Part shown: positions 1 to 8,184 of the stretch, piece by piece | Numbering within the stretch: the first letter of the stretch is position 1 | Layout of the letters: each line of letters starts with the position of its first letter | Origin: Candidatus Gastranaerophilales bacterium | GTDB taxonomy: Bacteria > Cyanobacteriota > Vampirovibrionia > Gastranaerophilales > Gastranaerophilaceae | Direction: 5' to 3' | DNA length: 40,590 bases | NCBI GenBank assembly: GCA_944325575.1 | Contig: CALVAR010000021.1 | Location: forward strand, 1 to 40,590 | Translations under genes and position numbers: made by a program | Notes under the pieces: generated by a model | Seen by the model: the letters and a program-made list of their open reading frames with translations, nothing else | Told to the model about the DNA's origin: nothing | The model's database searches: none

Positions 1-130
1 TGTCTCAACGGATTTTGCAGCCAGTTCAGGATGACAAAATATTAAAATGTTATCTCGGCTCTGATACCGGTGGAAACAAATAACAGCAGGATACTGTAAA
101 TCCAAGATTTAGTACATCACACAGACTTTA
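1..130. other. Left-edge intergenic DNA with end of a dispersed repeat
   Basis: No gene is visible. Bases 22-38 (TTCAGGATGACAAAAT region) resemble the right end of the repeat copy at 5270-5405 (CTCAGGATGACAATTTTT), so a partial copy of that family may be cut by the window edge. The rest shows no convincing promoter, RNA or terminator. Confidence 0.4.
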
Positions 131-1012
131 TCAAACACGTTTTTTGAAAGAAATTTTTATTCCAAGAAAATACAACCGAATTCTTTCGCCGGTGTTTTTA
201 AAAGATAGAATCCTTTCTTGTAAGAATTTTAATTTTTCTTTGTCGCAGCAATTTTTAAATTCATTGTAAAAAGAGGTGTATTTTGCATATTTCCACCATT
301 CTTTTTTGTATATATTTCCACAGTTTATTTTAAATGGTTTCGGGCCTGTAAAATGTATTATTACAGGATTTTTCGGGCGAGGTTTATCATAAGTTAAAAA
401 TACGGAATCCTGTACAAATTTCTTTTTGTCCTTGTCAAAAAATATATTGCATATATCCTGGTCAAGATATTGAATAATATTTTTATTTTCAAATGCACAA
501 CTAATAAGCTGAGGAGTTAGATTCTTTTCTCTCCATTTTGCAAGATTACACAGCATTACGCCGGAATTAAAATACCATTTTGATTGCAAATTTAGCTTGG
601 ATAGCATTTGCGGCATATATTCTTCCGTGACAAATACACTTTTGTTGTCGAATTCTTGATTCCATATGTATGACAAATCTCTACGGCATATGGTGTCACA
701 GTCTAAATAAAGAGCCTTATCTATATTCGGACACACCACAGCCATTTTTAGCCTGAACCATGCCGTGACGGTTAACCATGCATTTGGAAGCCCTTTAAAC
801 TCTTGTTCATCTACATGAACCACCGTTAGAGTAAAATCTTTAATCTTTTTTAGTTTGTTGTATTCATCAATTGCTTCCGGACAAAGATTTGAGTTAAGGA
901 TGATAATTTCTATATCATGATTTTTGTTGTTTAACAAAACACTGGCAATAGATACCGCAGCCAGTTTGTACACATTGTCGTCTATTGCATATACTATCTT
1001 TAGCTCTGACAT
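131..1012 (-). CDS. Glycosyltransferase family 8 protein
   Basis: A 293-residue protein with the hallmarks of retaining GT8 enzymes, which transfer a hexose from a UDP-sugar and act in LPS or surface-glycan assembly at the cytoplasmic face. Visible features: an N-terminal strand (KIVYAIDDN), the metal-binding DxD motif in YLDCDTI (about residue 100), a second conserved DQDICN block (about 184) and HFTGPKPF near 220, the usual third metal/nucleotide site. The C-terminal segment (RIRLYFLGIKISFKK) looks like the basic membrane-associated tail of LPS glycosyltransferases. Length is normal for the family. The ATG start has a GGAG Shine-Dalgarno six bases upstream. It is on the same strand as other glycan genes at 1.9-4.0 kb but separated from them. 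The sugar donor and acceptor cannot be deduced. Confidence 0.9.
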   Translation of the reverse strand: MSELKIVYAIDDNVYKLAAVSIASVLLNNKNHDIEIIILNSNLCPEAIDEYNKLKKIKDFTLTVVHVDEQEFKGLPNAWLTVTAWFRLKMAVVCPNIDKALYLDCDTICRRDLSYIWNQEFDNKSVFVTEEYMPQMLSKLNLQSKWYFNSGVMLCNLAKWREKNLTPQLISCAFENKNIIQYLDQDICNIFFDKDKKKFVQDSVFLTYDKPRPKNPVIIHFTGPKPFKINCGNIYKKEWWKYAKYTSFYNEFKNCCDKEKLKFLQERILSFKNTGERIRLYFLGIKISFKKRV

Positions 1013-1070
1013 ATATCTCCGACATGATAAACATAATATTTTTATATGGTAAGAGAAAAGTCTTGCCGGT

Positions 1071-1436
1071 TCAAGCGTTGTGCTTTATTGTTTGCAATTG
1101 TCTTTTTATCCATTCCAAAATCAAATTCACAACATAATCCTGCTGTGCTTGGGTGAGTTCTTTGCCCTGTGCAATATGATGCCATTTGTTCAGGCATTTT
1201 CTGCAGCAGGTTGCAGTTGCGTGTTGAGCAATGAATACAGGATGACCTTTCATCGGAGTCTGTTTGCCGTCGTTGGGTATTTCTTCGGGGGCAAGTCTTT
1301 TGGCAATAAAATCTTTTGCATGTGATTTTATAGTGTTCATTCCCTTTTGCAGTATATATGTTTTATCTTTTTCTTTTAATTTGAAACTGCTTCTGAATTT
1401 GGAATGAGAAAGTTTTTCTAAAATATGCTCATACAT
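1071..1436 (-). CDS. DUF4186 family protein
   Basis: A 121-residue soluble protein matching, from memory, the DUF4186 family nearly over its full length. The family signature is visible: an N-terminal FRSSFKLKEKDK block, then the central APEEIPNDGKQTP and GHPVFIAQHATATCC stretches (residues about 49-78), a CCRKCLNKWH cysteine/histidine cluster that could bind metal, and a C-terminal WIKRQL helix. The function of the family is unknown. The gene ends 58 bp from the start of the GT8 gene on the same strand, so the two could be co-transcribed. Only a weak GGA stands upstream of the ATG. Confidence 0.85.
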   Translation of the reverse strand: MYEHILEKLSHSKFRSSFKLKEKDKTYILQKGMNTIKSHAKDFIAKRLAPEEIPNDGKQTPMKGHPVFIAQHATATCCRKCLNKWHHIAQGKELTQAQQDYVVNLILEWIKRQLQTIKHNA

Positions 1437-1917
1437 TTTTGCATCCGTTTCTTGTGTTTATATAAAAATTTTAGACCGTAAAAATCATATGGCAAAATTT
1501 GGATGCCGGAGGAGTTAGCGCAATACAGATAATATGAATGTGAAAAATTGTCTTAGAAGAACAGTTATCCTGAAGCGTAATTGTGAGAATGTTGCTTTAT
1601 TCGTTTGTGTCCAGGACCATGCCGGATTTATATATTTCTTTTATTCCTACAAATTATGTAGACAAGTCCGTGTGTAAGATTCTGAACACAGGTCTATCCT
1701 TACAAATAAGCTTATCTAATGATTCAGAATGACACATATTTTTTGCAACATTTCAAAGAATTTTTAAAGATGGTGCAATGAATTGCACACCAGGACTATT
1801 TTTCAACTTTGGCATACAAAACAGTTTCATGCATTGTTGGTCTGTGATGTCCCATATAAAACTTGTAACCGAGATTCAGTGAATTTAAATACAAAATTGA
1901 ATTATTTATAATGTATT
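1437..1917. other. 481-bp intergenic region containing a dispersed repeat
   Basis: No supportable gene. The right part holds a copy (1673-1734) of a dispersed repeat that recurs in the opposite orientation at 5276-5337; see the separate repeat entries. The left part includes ATCCTGAAGCG near 1567, which resembles a decayed other end of the same element. The remainder is AT-rich, with no clear terminator for the methyltransferase gene (which would have to be on the minus strand just below 1918). Confidence 0.6.
1673..1734 (+). repeat. Dispersed intergenic repeat, copy 1
   Basis: A 62-nt block. Its first 19 nt (TGTAAGATTCTGAACACAG) and last 12 nt (TTCAGAATGACA) are perfect reverse complements of the corresponding ends of the 62-nt block at 5276-5337, while the middle has diverged. 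Equal length with conserved ends shows these are two copies of one element in opposite orientation. The sub-motifs TTCTGAA and TTCAGAA also make it partly self-complementary. Confidence 0.75.
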
Positions 1918-2940
1918 TTATTCATACTTGAAAGAATTGTTTAATCCAAGCTCTTTAGGATATCCCCAAAGTACTGTTCCATTAATAGAATCGCAAAAAG
2001 GATGATGTGAATTTATAGTTAATTGATAATTAAGCCCGTAAACAAACTTCTCCAGCAAAGGTTTACATTCAAAAAATTCTTTCGGGTTATGATAAATCGC
2101 AAGAGACAATACAGGACGATATTTTTTTATAGTCTTTTCTGCACCTAAAAGTACTTCAAATAAATTTCCTTCAACATCTGCTTTTATAAATCCGGGATGA
2201 AGATTATTGCGAAAAACAAAAGAATCCAGATCTATACAATTTATACAACTAGTGCCGTTTTTTGTCAGGCTTGCCCCCTGTCCGCTAACGTCATTAAAAT
2301 ACATTGTTTTTTCTTTTTCCGCCAGACCTTTTGAAATAAGCTTATATTTTGTTTTGTCTATATTATTCATATGCATTGTTTTATAATAATTAATAACGTT
2401 TTTTTCTGATATTTCAAAAGAATAAATTTTAGATGGTTCATATTCTAAAAGCATCAGTACGCTATCACCAATGAATGCGCCTGCATCTATAAAATCTTTA
2501 TTCTTAATATAGCTTCTAAGACTACTGTTTGAATGTCTTAGACCATGATGAAAATAAAAAACTTCTACATCATAAAAATCTACCGGCAGTTTATATCTTT
2601 CTCTATATAAAGGTATATTAGAAAAATATTCATCCCTGATAAGTTTTTCGTGTGGTTTATCAAAAATTTTTTCCAATTCTTCTACAGATGTTTTATATAT
2701 TTCAGAATATTTCGTATCAGGAAGGTGTAATGTTTTTTGTAAAAAGTTTTCAATTATAAAAACAGAATGCTCATCCAGATTATTCTTTAAAGCATTGATC
2801 TTTGTGTACATATCATGTTCTAAATAATATGTCTTGAAAGAATCCGGCAGATCAGAAATTATACCGCATGGAATAAATAATTCATTTGGGATTGTTTTTA
2901 TATTTCTTATGCTTAAAATTTTATTGATTATATTTTTCAT
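1918..2940 (-). CDS. FkbM family methyltransferase
   Basis: A 340-residue protein. Residues about 150-300 form a Rossmann SAM-dependent methyltransferase of the FkbM (Methyltransf_21) type: motif I in DAGAFIGDSVLMLL (about 152), the acidic ribose-binding end of strand 2 in IYSFEISEKN, CIDLDSF in the middle, and the typical FIKADVEGNLFEVLLGA motif (about 252). FkbM enzymes usually O-methylate sugars or polyketides. The N-terminal 140 residues are not recognised. The start overlaps the 3' end of the GT2 gene by 20 bp, so the two are translationally linked and probably act on the same glycan. A GGAG lies 11 bases before the ATG. Confidence 0.85.
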   Translation of the reverse strand: MKNIINKILSIRNIKTIPNELFIPCGIISDLPDSFKTYYLEHDMYTKINALKNNLDEHSVFIIENFLQKTLHLPDTKYSEIYKTSVEELEKIFDKPHEKLIRDEYFSNIPLYRERYKLPVDFYDVEVFYFHHGLRHSNSSLRSYIKNKDFIDAGAFIGDSVLMLLEYEPSKIYSFEISEKNVINYYKTMHMNNIDKTKYKLISKGLAEKEKTMYFNDVSGQGASLTKNGTSCINCIDLDSFVFRNNLHPGFIKADVEGNLFEVLLGAEKTIKKYRPVLSLAIYHNPKEFFECKPLLEKFVYGLNYQLTINSHHPFCDSINGTVLWGYPKELGLNNSFKYE

Positions 2941-4021
2941 ATTCTTTATTTCTCCAAATATATTTTGAAAAGAAAAGTATTGATTTTTCTTTACTGTTAA
3001 ATCTTATACTTATAATTCTGCGTCTAATTCTTTTTAGCAGATTGGCAAAATAAAAGTATTTTGCATAAATCAATAATTCTTCTCTTTTATCATTAAGAAT
3101 CAAACCCATAATAAATTTTTGTTTATTATTAAAAAAGGTCATTTTAACATTTTCGGATGGAATATCGCAAAATAATTTTCTAAGCTCAATATAATGATCA
3201 TATTTATATTTATCTTCTGTTTGAAAGAACATGCCAACCGAACAATTATAAAAATGCCAGTATGCAACTTCTTTAACATCATCCCAGCAGCCATTTTCTT
3301 TAAAGATACTTTTTGCCAAGTTGCACATAACAGGCATAATTTTTAAACGGCTATCTCTGCGTATAGTAGAAGAACCCATTCCCTCCTCTGCTCTATAATT
3401 TATTAAAGCTTCATGTAAAACTGTTATCTTGGCACCTTTTGCATAAACTTCTGCAGCAAAGGGCATATCTTGATATGAAGCATCTTTTGATTCAAGGATT
3501 CTTATATTATTTTCATCAAGATAAGATTTTTTATATATAGCAGACCAAATTGATACATGATATTTCATTATTAGAGGATTTTCTTTTAATGTAAATATTT
3601 TCCCCTCTTCTGCAACTTTTGCAAGATTATCGTGTTTTTTATATCTGTTACCGCCGAAATAGAATTTAAAATCACACTTGCAGACATCTGCTTCCATCTT
3701 TTTTGCACGATCATATAATTTTTCATACATGTCTGCTTCTATAAAATCATCGGTTTCTACTATTCCTATATATTCACCCGTTGCTGCTGTTATTCCTGTG
3801 TTAACCGCTTTTCCATAGCCACCGTTTTCTTGATGAATTGGTTTTATTCTTTTATCCTTTTTAGCATACTCATCCATTATTTCTCCGCAATTATCAGGTG
3901 AACCGTCATCGACCGGTATGATTTCTATGTCCTCTAACGTTTGATTTATTACACTTTCTATACATTGTCGAAAATACTTTTCCACATTGTATGTCGGCAT
4001 TATAATGGATATTTTAGGCAT
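2921..4021 (-). CDS. Glycosyltransferase family 2 protein
   Basis: A 366-residue inverting GT-A glycosyltransferase. The N-terminal catalytic domain (residues 1-220) begins with KISIIMPTYNVEKY, followed by IIPVDDGSPDN (first nucleotide-binding aspartates), ENGGYGKAVNTG and the DxD motif as VETDDFI (about 89). The C-terminal 120 residues contain aromatic and basic helices typical of capsule/EPS transferases. The ATG is preceded by AAGGAAG at good spacing. It is the first gene of a two-gene unit with the overlapping FkbM methyltransferase. Donor and acceptor sugars are not predictable from sequence. Confidence 0.9.
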   Translation of the reverse strand: MPKISIIMPTYNVEKYFRQCIESVINQTLEDIEIIPVDDGSPDNCGEIMDEYAKKDKRIKPIHQENGGYGKAVNTGITAATGEYIGIVETDDFIEADMYEKLYDRAKKMEADVCKCDFKFYFGGNRYKKHDNLAKVAEEGKIFTLKENPLIMKYHVSIWSAIYKKSYLDENNIRILESKDASYQDMPFAAEVYAKGAKITVLHEALINYRAEEGMGSSTIRRDSRLKIMPVMCNLAKSIFKENGCWDDVKEVAYWHFYNCSVGMFFQTEDKYKYDHYIELRKLFCDIPSENVKMTFFNNKQKFIMGLILNDKREELLIYAKYFYFANLLKRIRRRIISIRFNSKEKSILFFSKYIWRNKEYEKYNQ

Positions 4022-4034
4022 AATTTTCTTCCTT

Positions 4035-4367
4035 CTATCTGTTATTCTTTACCGTTTCAACAAGCCTGAGACACAGTTCCAATTCTGCATCCGTGCAATT
4101 TCTTAACAGATTCAAAATTTTTGCTTCGTTTTTTCTCGGGGTATATTTCTGCATTGTTTTTATATTTTCGATATTAAATTCGAGTATTGAGGAGAGTTTT
4201 AGGTAAGTATTGAGGTTTGGACAGTAGGTGCCATCCTCGAGTTTGCCTATATGTCTCGGGCTCAGGCCTGTAATTTGGGCCAGTTGTGTTTGGGTAAGAC
4301 CTTTTTCTTTGCGTTTTGTTTTTATCAGATACCCGAGCTGGGCAATTTGTGTTTGTTTTTCTGTCAT
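4035..4367 (-). CDS. XRE-family helix-turn-helix regulator
   Basis: A 110-residue DNA-binding protein. Residues 8-67 form a Cro/C1-type HTH: LIKTKRKEKGLTQTQLAQITGLSP is helix 1 to the recognition helix, and RHIGKLEDGTYCPNL follows in the usual pattern. The remaining 40 residues look like a short helical dimerisation tail without an enzymatic domain. It ends 13 bp from the GT2 gene start on the same strand, so it may lead that transcription unit, and it is divergent from a second XRE gene at 4545. Its targets are unknown. Confidence 0.85.
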   Translation of the reverse strand: MTEKQTQIAQLGYLIKTKRKEKGLTQTQLAQITGLSPRHIGKLEDGTYCPNLNTYLKLSSILEFNIENIKTMQKYTPRKNEAKILNLLRNCTDAELELCLRLVETVKNNR

Positions 4368-4544
4368 AAATTCATTAGTTGATATTGTAAAAAATAAAAC
4401 TGCGTAAATATTACGTGATTTTCATGAAAAGTATATATTAAACAAAAGTTTATGAATATAAAATACGTACTTTTTTACAAAACTATATACTATTTACGCT
4501 TATTTGTTAAAAAGATATGTCTTAACATATTAAAAAGGTAGTGT
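4368..4544. promoter_or_regulatory. Divergent promoter region between two XRE genes
   Basis: A 177-bp, extremely AT-rich spacer with candidate operators: the palindrome CGTAAATATTACG (near 4405), a TACGTA core (near 4465) and ATGTCTTAACAT (near 4516, imperfect). Several TATA-like -10 boxes exist on both strands. This is a plausible autoregulatory region for one or both XRE proteins. The + strand gene has an AAAGGTAG ribosome binding site just before its ATG. Confidence 0.45.
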
Positions 4545-4862
4545 ATGAATAACAAAAAGCTTTTAGGTCAAAGAATAAAAGAACTGCGTAAAAAATCAAA
4601 TCTTACGCAAGAAAAACTTGCGGAATTAATCGATATTGAGACCGGTTCTTTGAGCGGAATCGAAAGCGGAAGACATTTTCCGTCTCTTCCGACTCTGGAA
4701 AAAATTGCCTGTAACCTCAATATTGAAATGAAGGCACTGTTTGAGTTTAACCATCTTGTCAGCATAGATAAGATGAAAAAGAATATTATAAAAAATATAG
4801 ATAAGCTGGATGACAAAGAAATAAAATTTATTTATAAATTCTTTGAAGATTTTAAAGAATAA
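4545..4862 (+). CDS. XRE-family helix-turn-helix regulator
   Basis: A 105-residue protein with a Cro/C1-type HTH at residues 6-65: LGQRIKELRKKSNLTQEKLAELIDIETGSLSGIESGRHFPSLPTLEKIA. The C-terminal 40 residues are lysine-rich and helical, probably for dimerisation. It is divergent from, and clearly different in sequence from, the XRE protein at 4035, so they are not a recent duplication. It is followed by a long repeat-rich gap with no downstream partner, so it may be a solitary regulator. The start is supported by AAAGGTAG seven bases upstream. Confidence 0.85.
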   Translation: MNNKKLLGQRIKELRKKSNLTQEKLAELIDIETGSLSGIESGRHFPSLPTLEKIACNLNIEMKALFEFNHLVSIDKMKKNIIKNIDKLDDKEIKFIYKFFEDFKE

Positions 4863-4924
4863 ATTTTTTTACCGGAGATTTTTAAAAAGCAGGATTTAAT
4901 ATATTGATAATATTTATTATGTAG

Positions 4925-5013
4925 CGGATTTTGACGGGCACGCCGTGCGAGCGAAGCGAACCCAGTGCCCAAGCGAAGGAAAACCACGCTTTTCCGAAGC
5001 GTCAAAATCCAAG
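4925..5013 (+). repeat. Dispersed GC-rich element (CGGATTTT...AAAATCCAAG), copy 1
   Basis: An 89-bp element whose ends, GGATTTTGACG (4926-4936) and CGTCAAAATCC (5000-5010), are perfect inverted repeats. Nested inside are GGGCAC/GTGCCC and GCACGCCGTGC hairpins and the motif GAGCGAAGCGAA. It is far more GC-rich than its surroundings. A second member with the same termini and related AGCGAAG-type internal motifs is at 33543-33638 in the opposite orientation. No reading frame of note. Confidence 0.6.
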
Positions 5014-5067
5014 AGTAGGTTAATTATACGTAATAAGCAGAGGATATTTACTTCTTCGTTCCAAGAA

Positions 5068-5100
5068 CTCTAAAAAATGATTAATTATCATTTTTTAGAG
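5068..5100. repeat. Perfect 14-bp hairpin
   Basis: CTCTAAAAAATGAT, a five-base loop (TAATT), then ATCATTTTTTAGAG: a perfect 14-bp stem. It has A and T runs inside the stem rather than a GC core followed by T's, so it is not a standard intrinsic terminator. It may be a repeat unit or an operator. Confidence 0.7.
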
Positions 5101-5269
5101 GCAGGCTAAGTCAGATACGCAGTATCTGCGTGCCGTATAATATTTACGGGTAGGATTTTAAGTCACTTTAAAATAAAATATCTGCTCTCTAGTTTTTTAC
5201 TTAGGGAGGCATAAGGTGTTTGCTTCGGTGTGACTACGGCGCTGTCGGTTGGGCATACTTGCCCAACTC

Positions 5270-5405
5270 AAAAAATGTCATTCTGAAGCATTAAATATGC
5301 TTTGCTGCAAAAATATTGCTGTGTTCAGAATCTTACAAATCTGATACACAAATCCAAAGACGGTAAGATCCTGAGCTCGCTTTGCTCCTCAGGATGACAA
5401 TTTTT
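5270..5405 (-). repeat. Dispersed repeat with terminal inverted repeats, copy 2
   Basis: The ends AAAAAATGTCATTCTGAA (5270-5287) and CTCAGGATGACAATTTTT (5388-5405) are imperfect inverted repeats (about 15 of 18 matching), so the unit looks MITE-like. Its first half (5276-5337) is the reverse-complement counterpart of 1673-1734. The right half forms a hairpin ATCCTGAG (5368-5375)/CTCAGGAT (5388-5395). No transposase is nearby; mobility is inference. Confidence 0.65.
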
Positions 5406-5541
5406 ACATAATAAATATTATCAATACATAAAATTTTAGCTGTAGTAGTTTTAAACTGCTATATAAATATTGAGCATTAGCAAAAAAATCTTGTTTTATG
5501 TTTTATAATTAATAAGTGAAGTTACTAATGAGGTTTGTGAA

Positions 5542-6078
5542 ATGTCTGATGAAATGAACATTGATGCTTATATTACTTCTCCTTATTCTTCTGATTTAAA
5601 AAAGCAAAGAGATGCTGCTTTTGAAAGTGCAAGAAATATAAGAAAAGTAACAGAAACACCCGAAGAATATCGTATCCGCATGGCACAGCAGGAGATGAAA
5701 CATCAGGAAGAACTCAAAGCTGAAAATACCGATGTTTTGCGCCAGAGACTTGCAAATTTGGATGTTGCCAACATAGGCACAAAAAACAGAGCTGCTATTG
5801 AGGCAATGATTCGAGAAGCGGAATCCATAAAATATTTTGCACTGTACAACAATTACGATATGAACAGCGTTGATTTCAGAAATCTTGACAAGGCTGTTAA
5901 GGCAGCACAGTTGAGGCTTCAAAGTCTCAAAAAAGGTGAAGACAAAAGAGATATCGGAACAGGCATTTTTCCTGATACATATACAAAATCCTCCAAAGAA
6001 GATGACCTGCTTTCAAAATTGCTCGGTAATACAACACAAAATACAGGAAGCAGCTTTATAAATAATAAAAAAATATAG
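5542..6078 (+). CDS. Hypothetical helical protein
   Basis: A 178-residue protein with no recognised domain, no signal peptide and no membrane segment. Residues 20-135 are rich in Ala, Glu, Lys, Arg and Gln and should form long helices or a coiled coil (for example EEYRIRMAQQEMKHQEELKAE). The C-terminal 40 residues are polar and probably disordered. The ATG has GAGG eight bases upstream and a TATAAT box at 5504. It ends immediately beside the stop codon of the convergent LOG gene, with no terminator between. Confidence 0.7.
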   Translation: MSDEMNIDAYITSPYSSDLKKQRDAAFESARNIRKVTETPEEYRIRMAQQEMKHQEELKAENTDVLRQRLANLDVANIGTKNRAAIEAMIREAESIKYFALYNNYDMNSVDFRNLDKAVKAAQLRLQSLKKGEDKRDIGTGIFPDTYTKSSKEDDLLSKLLGNTTQNTGSSFINNKKI

Positions 6079-6666
6079 CTATCTGGCGTAGATGTCTTCT
6101 TTTTTGACAGAAAAATCTTCTGCGTTGTAGTTTTTCAGATATTCTACGGCATCTTTCGGAGTATTGGCTATATAGTAGAGATTTTCCGCTTTTTTATTTG
6201 CAAATTTTTGCTGAATAATATCATCAAAGAATTTTAGAAGATTGTCATAAAATCCGTTTGTATTTAGGATTACTATTGCTTTTTGGTTATAACCAAGCTG
6301 TTTTTGTACAATCATTTCACTTAATTCTTCCAGTGTACCGAAGCCGCCCGGCAGTGCAACAACAGCATCTGACATTTCATCCATTTTGGCTTTTCGGCTT
6401 CTCATACACGGAGTGACATAAAATTCATCACAGTAATCGGAAAAGACATCCATTTCTTTAAGTTTTTCAGGCATGATTCCGATTAATCTTTTTCCGTTTG
6501 ATTTTACTTCTTTAGCACACGCCCACATTAGCCCGAGACAGCTGCCGCCGTAAACCATATTCATATTACTTTGTGCCAAAAGCCTGCCCAGTTCTTTTGC
6601 ATCGTCATAATAAACTTTGTCCAAAAAGTTGCAGGATGAAGCAAATACGCATACGTTGTCAATCAT
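6079..6666 (-). CDS. LOG family protein (TIGR00730 type)
   Basis: A 195-residue Rossmann-fold protein of the LOG/lysine-decarboxylase-like family. Members hydrolyse cytokinin or purine ribonucleoside 5'-monophosphates to base plus ribose 5-phosphate in plants and some bacteria; the bacterial role is often unclear. The motifs are intact: NMVYGGSCLGLMW (nucleotide site, about residue 38), MRSRKAKMDEMSDA (catalytic Arg/Lys region, about 88) and the PGGFGTLEELSE signature (PGGxGTxxE, about 106). Length is normal. Monocistronic, between a convergent hypothetical gene and a divergent membrane glycosyltransferase. Confidence 0.9.
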   Translation of the reverse strand: MIDNVCVFASSCNFLDKVYYDDAKELGRLLAQSNMNMVYGGSCLGLMWACAKEVKSNGKRLIGIMPEKLKEMDVFSDYCDEFYVTPCMRSRKAKMDEMSDAVVALPGGFGTLEELSEMIVQKQLGYNQKAIVILNTNGFYDNLLKFFDDIIQQKFANKKAENLYYIANTPKDAVEYLKNYNAEDFSVKKEDIYAR

Positions 6667-6724
6667 TACCGTTCCTCTTAGAATATTTTATATAATAATA
6701 TCATACATAAGGAAAACTATATAA

Positions 6725-8167
6725 ATGACGGATAGAAGCCGAAAAGCAATTTATTATATATTAGCTCTGCTGATAGCAATTGCCGGTATTTCTTTAAGAG
6801 TATTATATTATTCTTATGCGAGGCCGTTCTGGAATGATGAATCCGCACTGGCAATAAATCTTGTAAGCCGTTCTTTTTCTGCACTCTGGCTGCCTCTTGA
6901 TTATGAGCAGTTTACTCCGCCATTGTACGCTTATTTTTGTAAATTGTGTGCTTTGTTTATACAAAATAAAGAATATGCGTTTAGACTGCCTGCTCTTTTA
7001 TTCGGAATAATGTCAGTTCCTTTATTTTATTTATTTTCCTGTAAAGTTATAAAAAATTATGCGGGCAGGATTTTTGCGTTGATGCTTTTTGCTTTTAATT
7101 ATCAGCTTATATATTACTCGCAGGAGCTGAAACAGTACAGCTGTGATGTATTTATGTTTTTGGCGGTATTGTTGTCCTATTTCTTTATAGACAAAGAAAA
7201 GAATGATGTAAAAAAACTAATTGCCCTTAACCTGCTGTTTTCACTGTCTTTCTGGTTTTCGTATACTGCTGTTTTTGCAGTATTTATTCTTGGATTATTG
7301 TGTATAAGATACGGAAAGAAAACTCTTTTGTCTTTATTTTCTTTGCCGTTTATTTCAGGCTTGCTGCTTATTTTTTATACCAAAAGATTCCATACAAATG
7401 CAATGCTGAATGATTTTTGGTCAGGAGGTTTTATAGAGCATAATTTTTCTAATATAAAAAATCTGATTAATACAAATTTGATTTTTTATTTTTCTGATTT
7501 CCCTTCAAAATTATTCATAATACTTCTTTTTATTACGGGCATAATACTTCTTTTTAAAAAGTTTAAAAACAAGGAGTATCAGGTTGTCGGTGTTTCATTT
7601 GGTTTTGCAATAGTTCTGTCATATTGCGGAATATATCCTCTGTATCTTAGAACTGCTATATATATTTTGCCTCTGTTTTTTATAATACTGGCGCTGCCTT
7701 TTGAGTATTCAGGGGTTAAGAATAAGCTCGTAACTTATTTTGTTGCGGCATTTTTGTTTGCACATTTTTTTGTATGTACGTTTAAAACCGATTATTTACA
7801 GATAATAAAAAAACAGTATTATACGGAAAATACAAAAGAGCTGTTAGAATTATTTGTCGAAAGATCAAAACCGCAGGATATATTGATTGTACCGAATCTT
7901 ACAGGAATAAACTTTGCATATTACAAATCATTTGTAAATCTTTCGGGCAGGCAAATTTTTGTTTTAAAAAAGCAGCTGTTTGAATACAAAGATATAAAAA
8001 ACGCATACGATACTCTGGATAAGGGCAGAACATATTATATTTTATTTACACATAGTGCGGATAAACCGTATGTATACAAAAATCTCTGTGCTTATGCAGA
8101 GGAGCATAAAAACACAGAGATTTTTTCCGACAAGAATTATAATGCCTTAATCAAATTTGCAAAGTAG
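6725..8167 (+). CDS. ArnT/PMT-like membrane glycosyltransferase (GT39/GT83 type)
   Basis: A 480-residue integral membrane protein with about 10-12 hydrophobic helices followed by a soluble C-terminal region (from about residue 365). After TM1, the first periplasmic loop carries RPFWNDESALAI, the catalytic acidic motif of GT-C enzymes, and YEQFTPPLYAYFCKL, the typical 'PPLY' stretch of the PMT_2/ArnT group. Such enzymes move a sugar from a lipid-phosphate donor to lipid A, protein or another lipid at the outer face of the inner membrane. The substrate is unknown. The gene is divergent from the LOG gene, with 58 bp between, and convergent with hsp20. Confidence 0.85.
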   Translation: MTDRSRKAIYYILALLIAIAGISLRVLYYSYARPFWNDESALAINLVSRSFSALWLPLDYEQFTPPLYAYFCKLCALFIQNKEYAFRLPALLFGIMSVPLFYLFSCKVIKNYAGRIFALMLFAFNYQLIYYSQELKQYSCDVFMFLAVLLSYFFIDKEKNDVKKLIALNLLFSLSFWFSYTAVFAVFILGLLCIRYGKKTLLSLFSLPFISGLLLIFYTKRFHTNAMLNDFWSGGFIEHNFSNIKNLINTNLIFYFSDFPSKLFIILLFITGIILLFKKFKNKEYQVVGVSFGFAIVLSYCGIYPLYLRTAIYILPLFFIILALPFEYSGVKNKLVTYFVAAFLFAHFFVCTFKTDYLQIIKKQYYTENTKELLELFVERSKPQDILIVPNLTGINFAYYKSFVNLSGRQIFVLKKQLFEYKDIKNAYDTLDKGRTYYILFTHSADKPYVYKNLCAYAEEHKNTEIFSDKNYNALIKFAK

Positions 8168-8184
8168 TACTAATTGGACTTTGA

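Larger units (their letters stand above)
4863..5541. other. 679-bp repeat- and hairpin-rich intergenic region
   Basis: No gene is supportable. The region is a mosaic of structures: an 89-bp GC-rich element (4925-5013), a perfect 14-bp hairpin (5068-5100), a small CAGATAC/GTATCTG hairpin near 5115, an 8-bp hairpin GTTGGGCA/TGCCCAAC (5248-5267) and a 136-bp repeat with terminal inverted repeats (5270-5405). A TATAAT at 5504-5509 is a likely -10 box for the gene at 5542. Confidence 0.6.
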
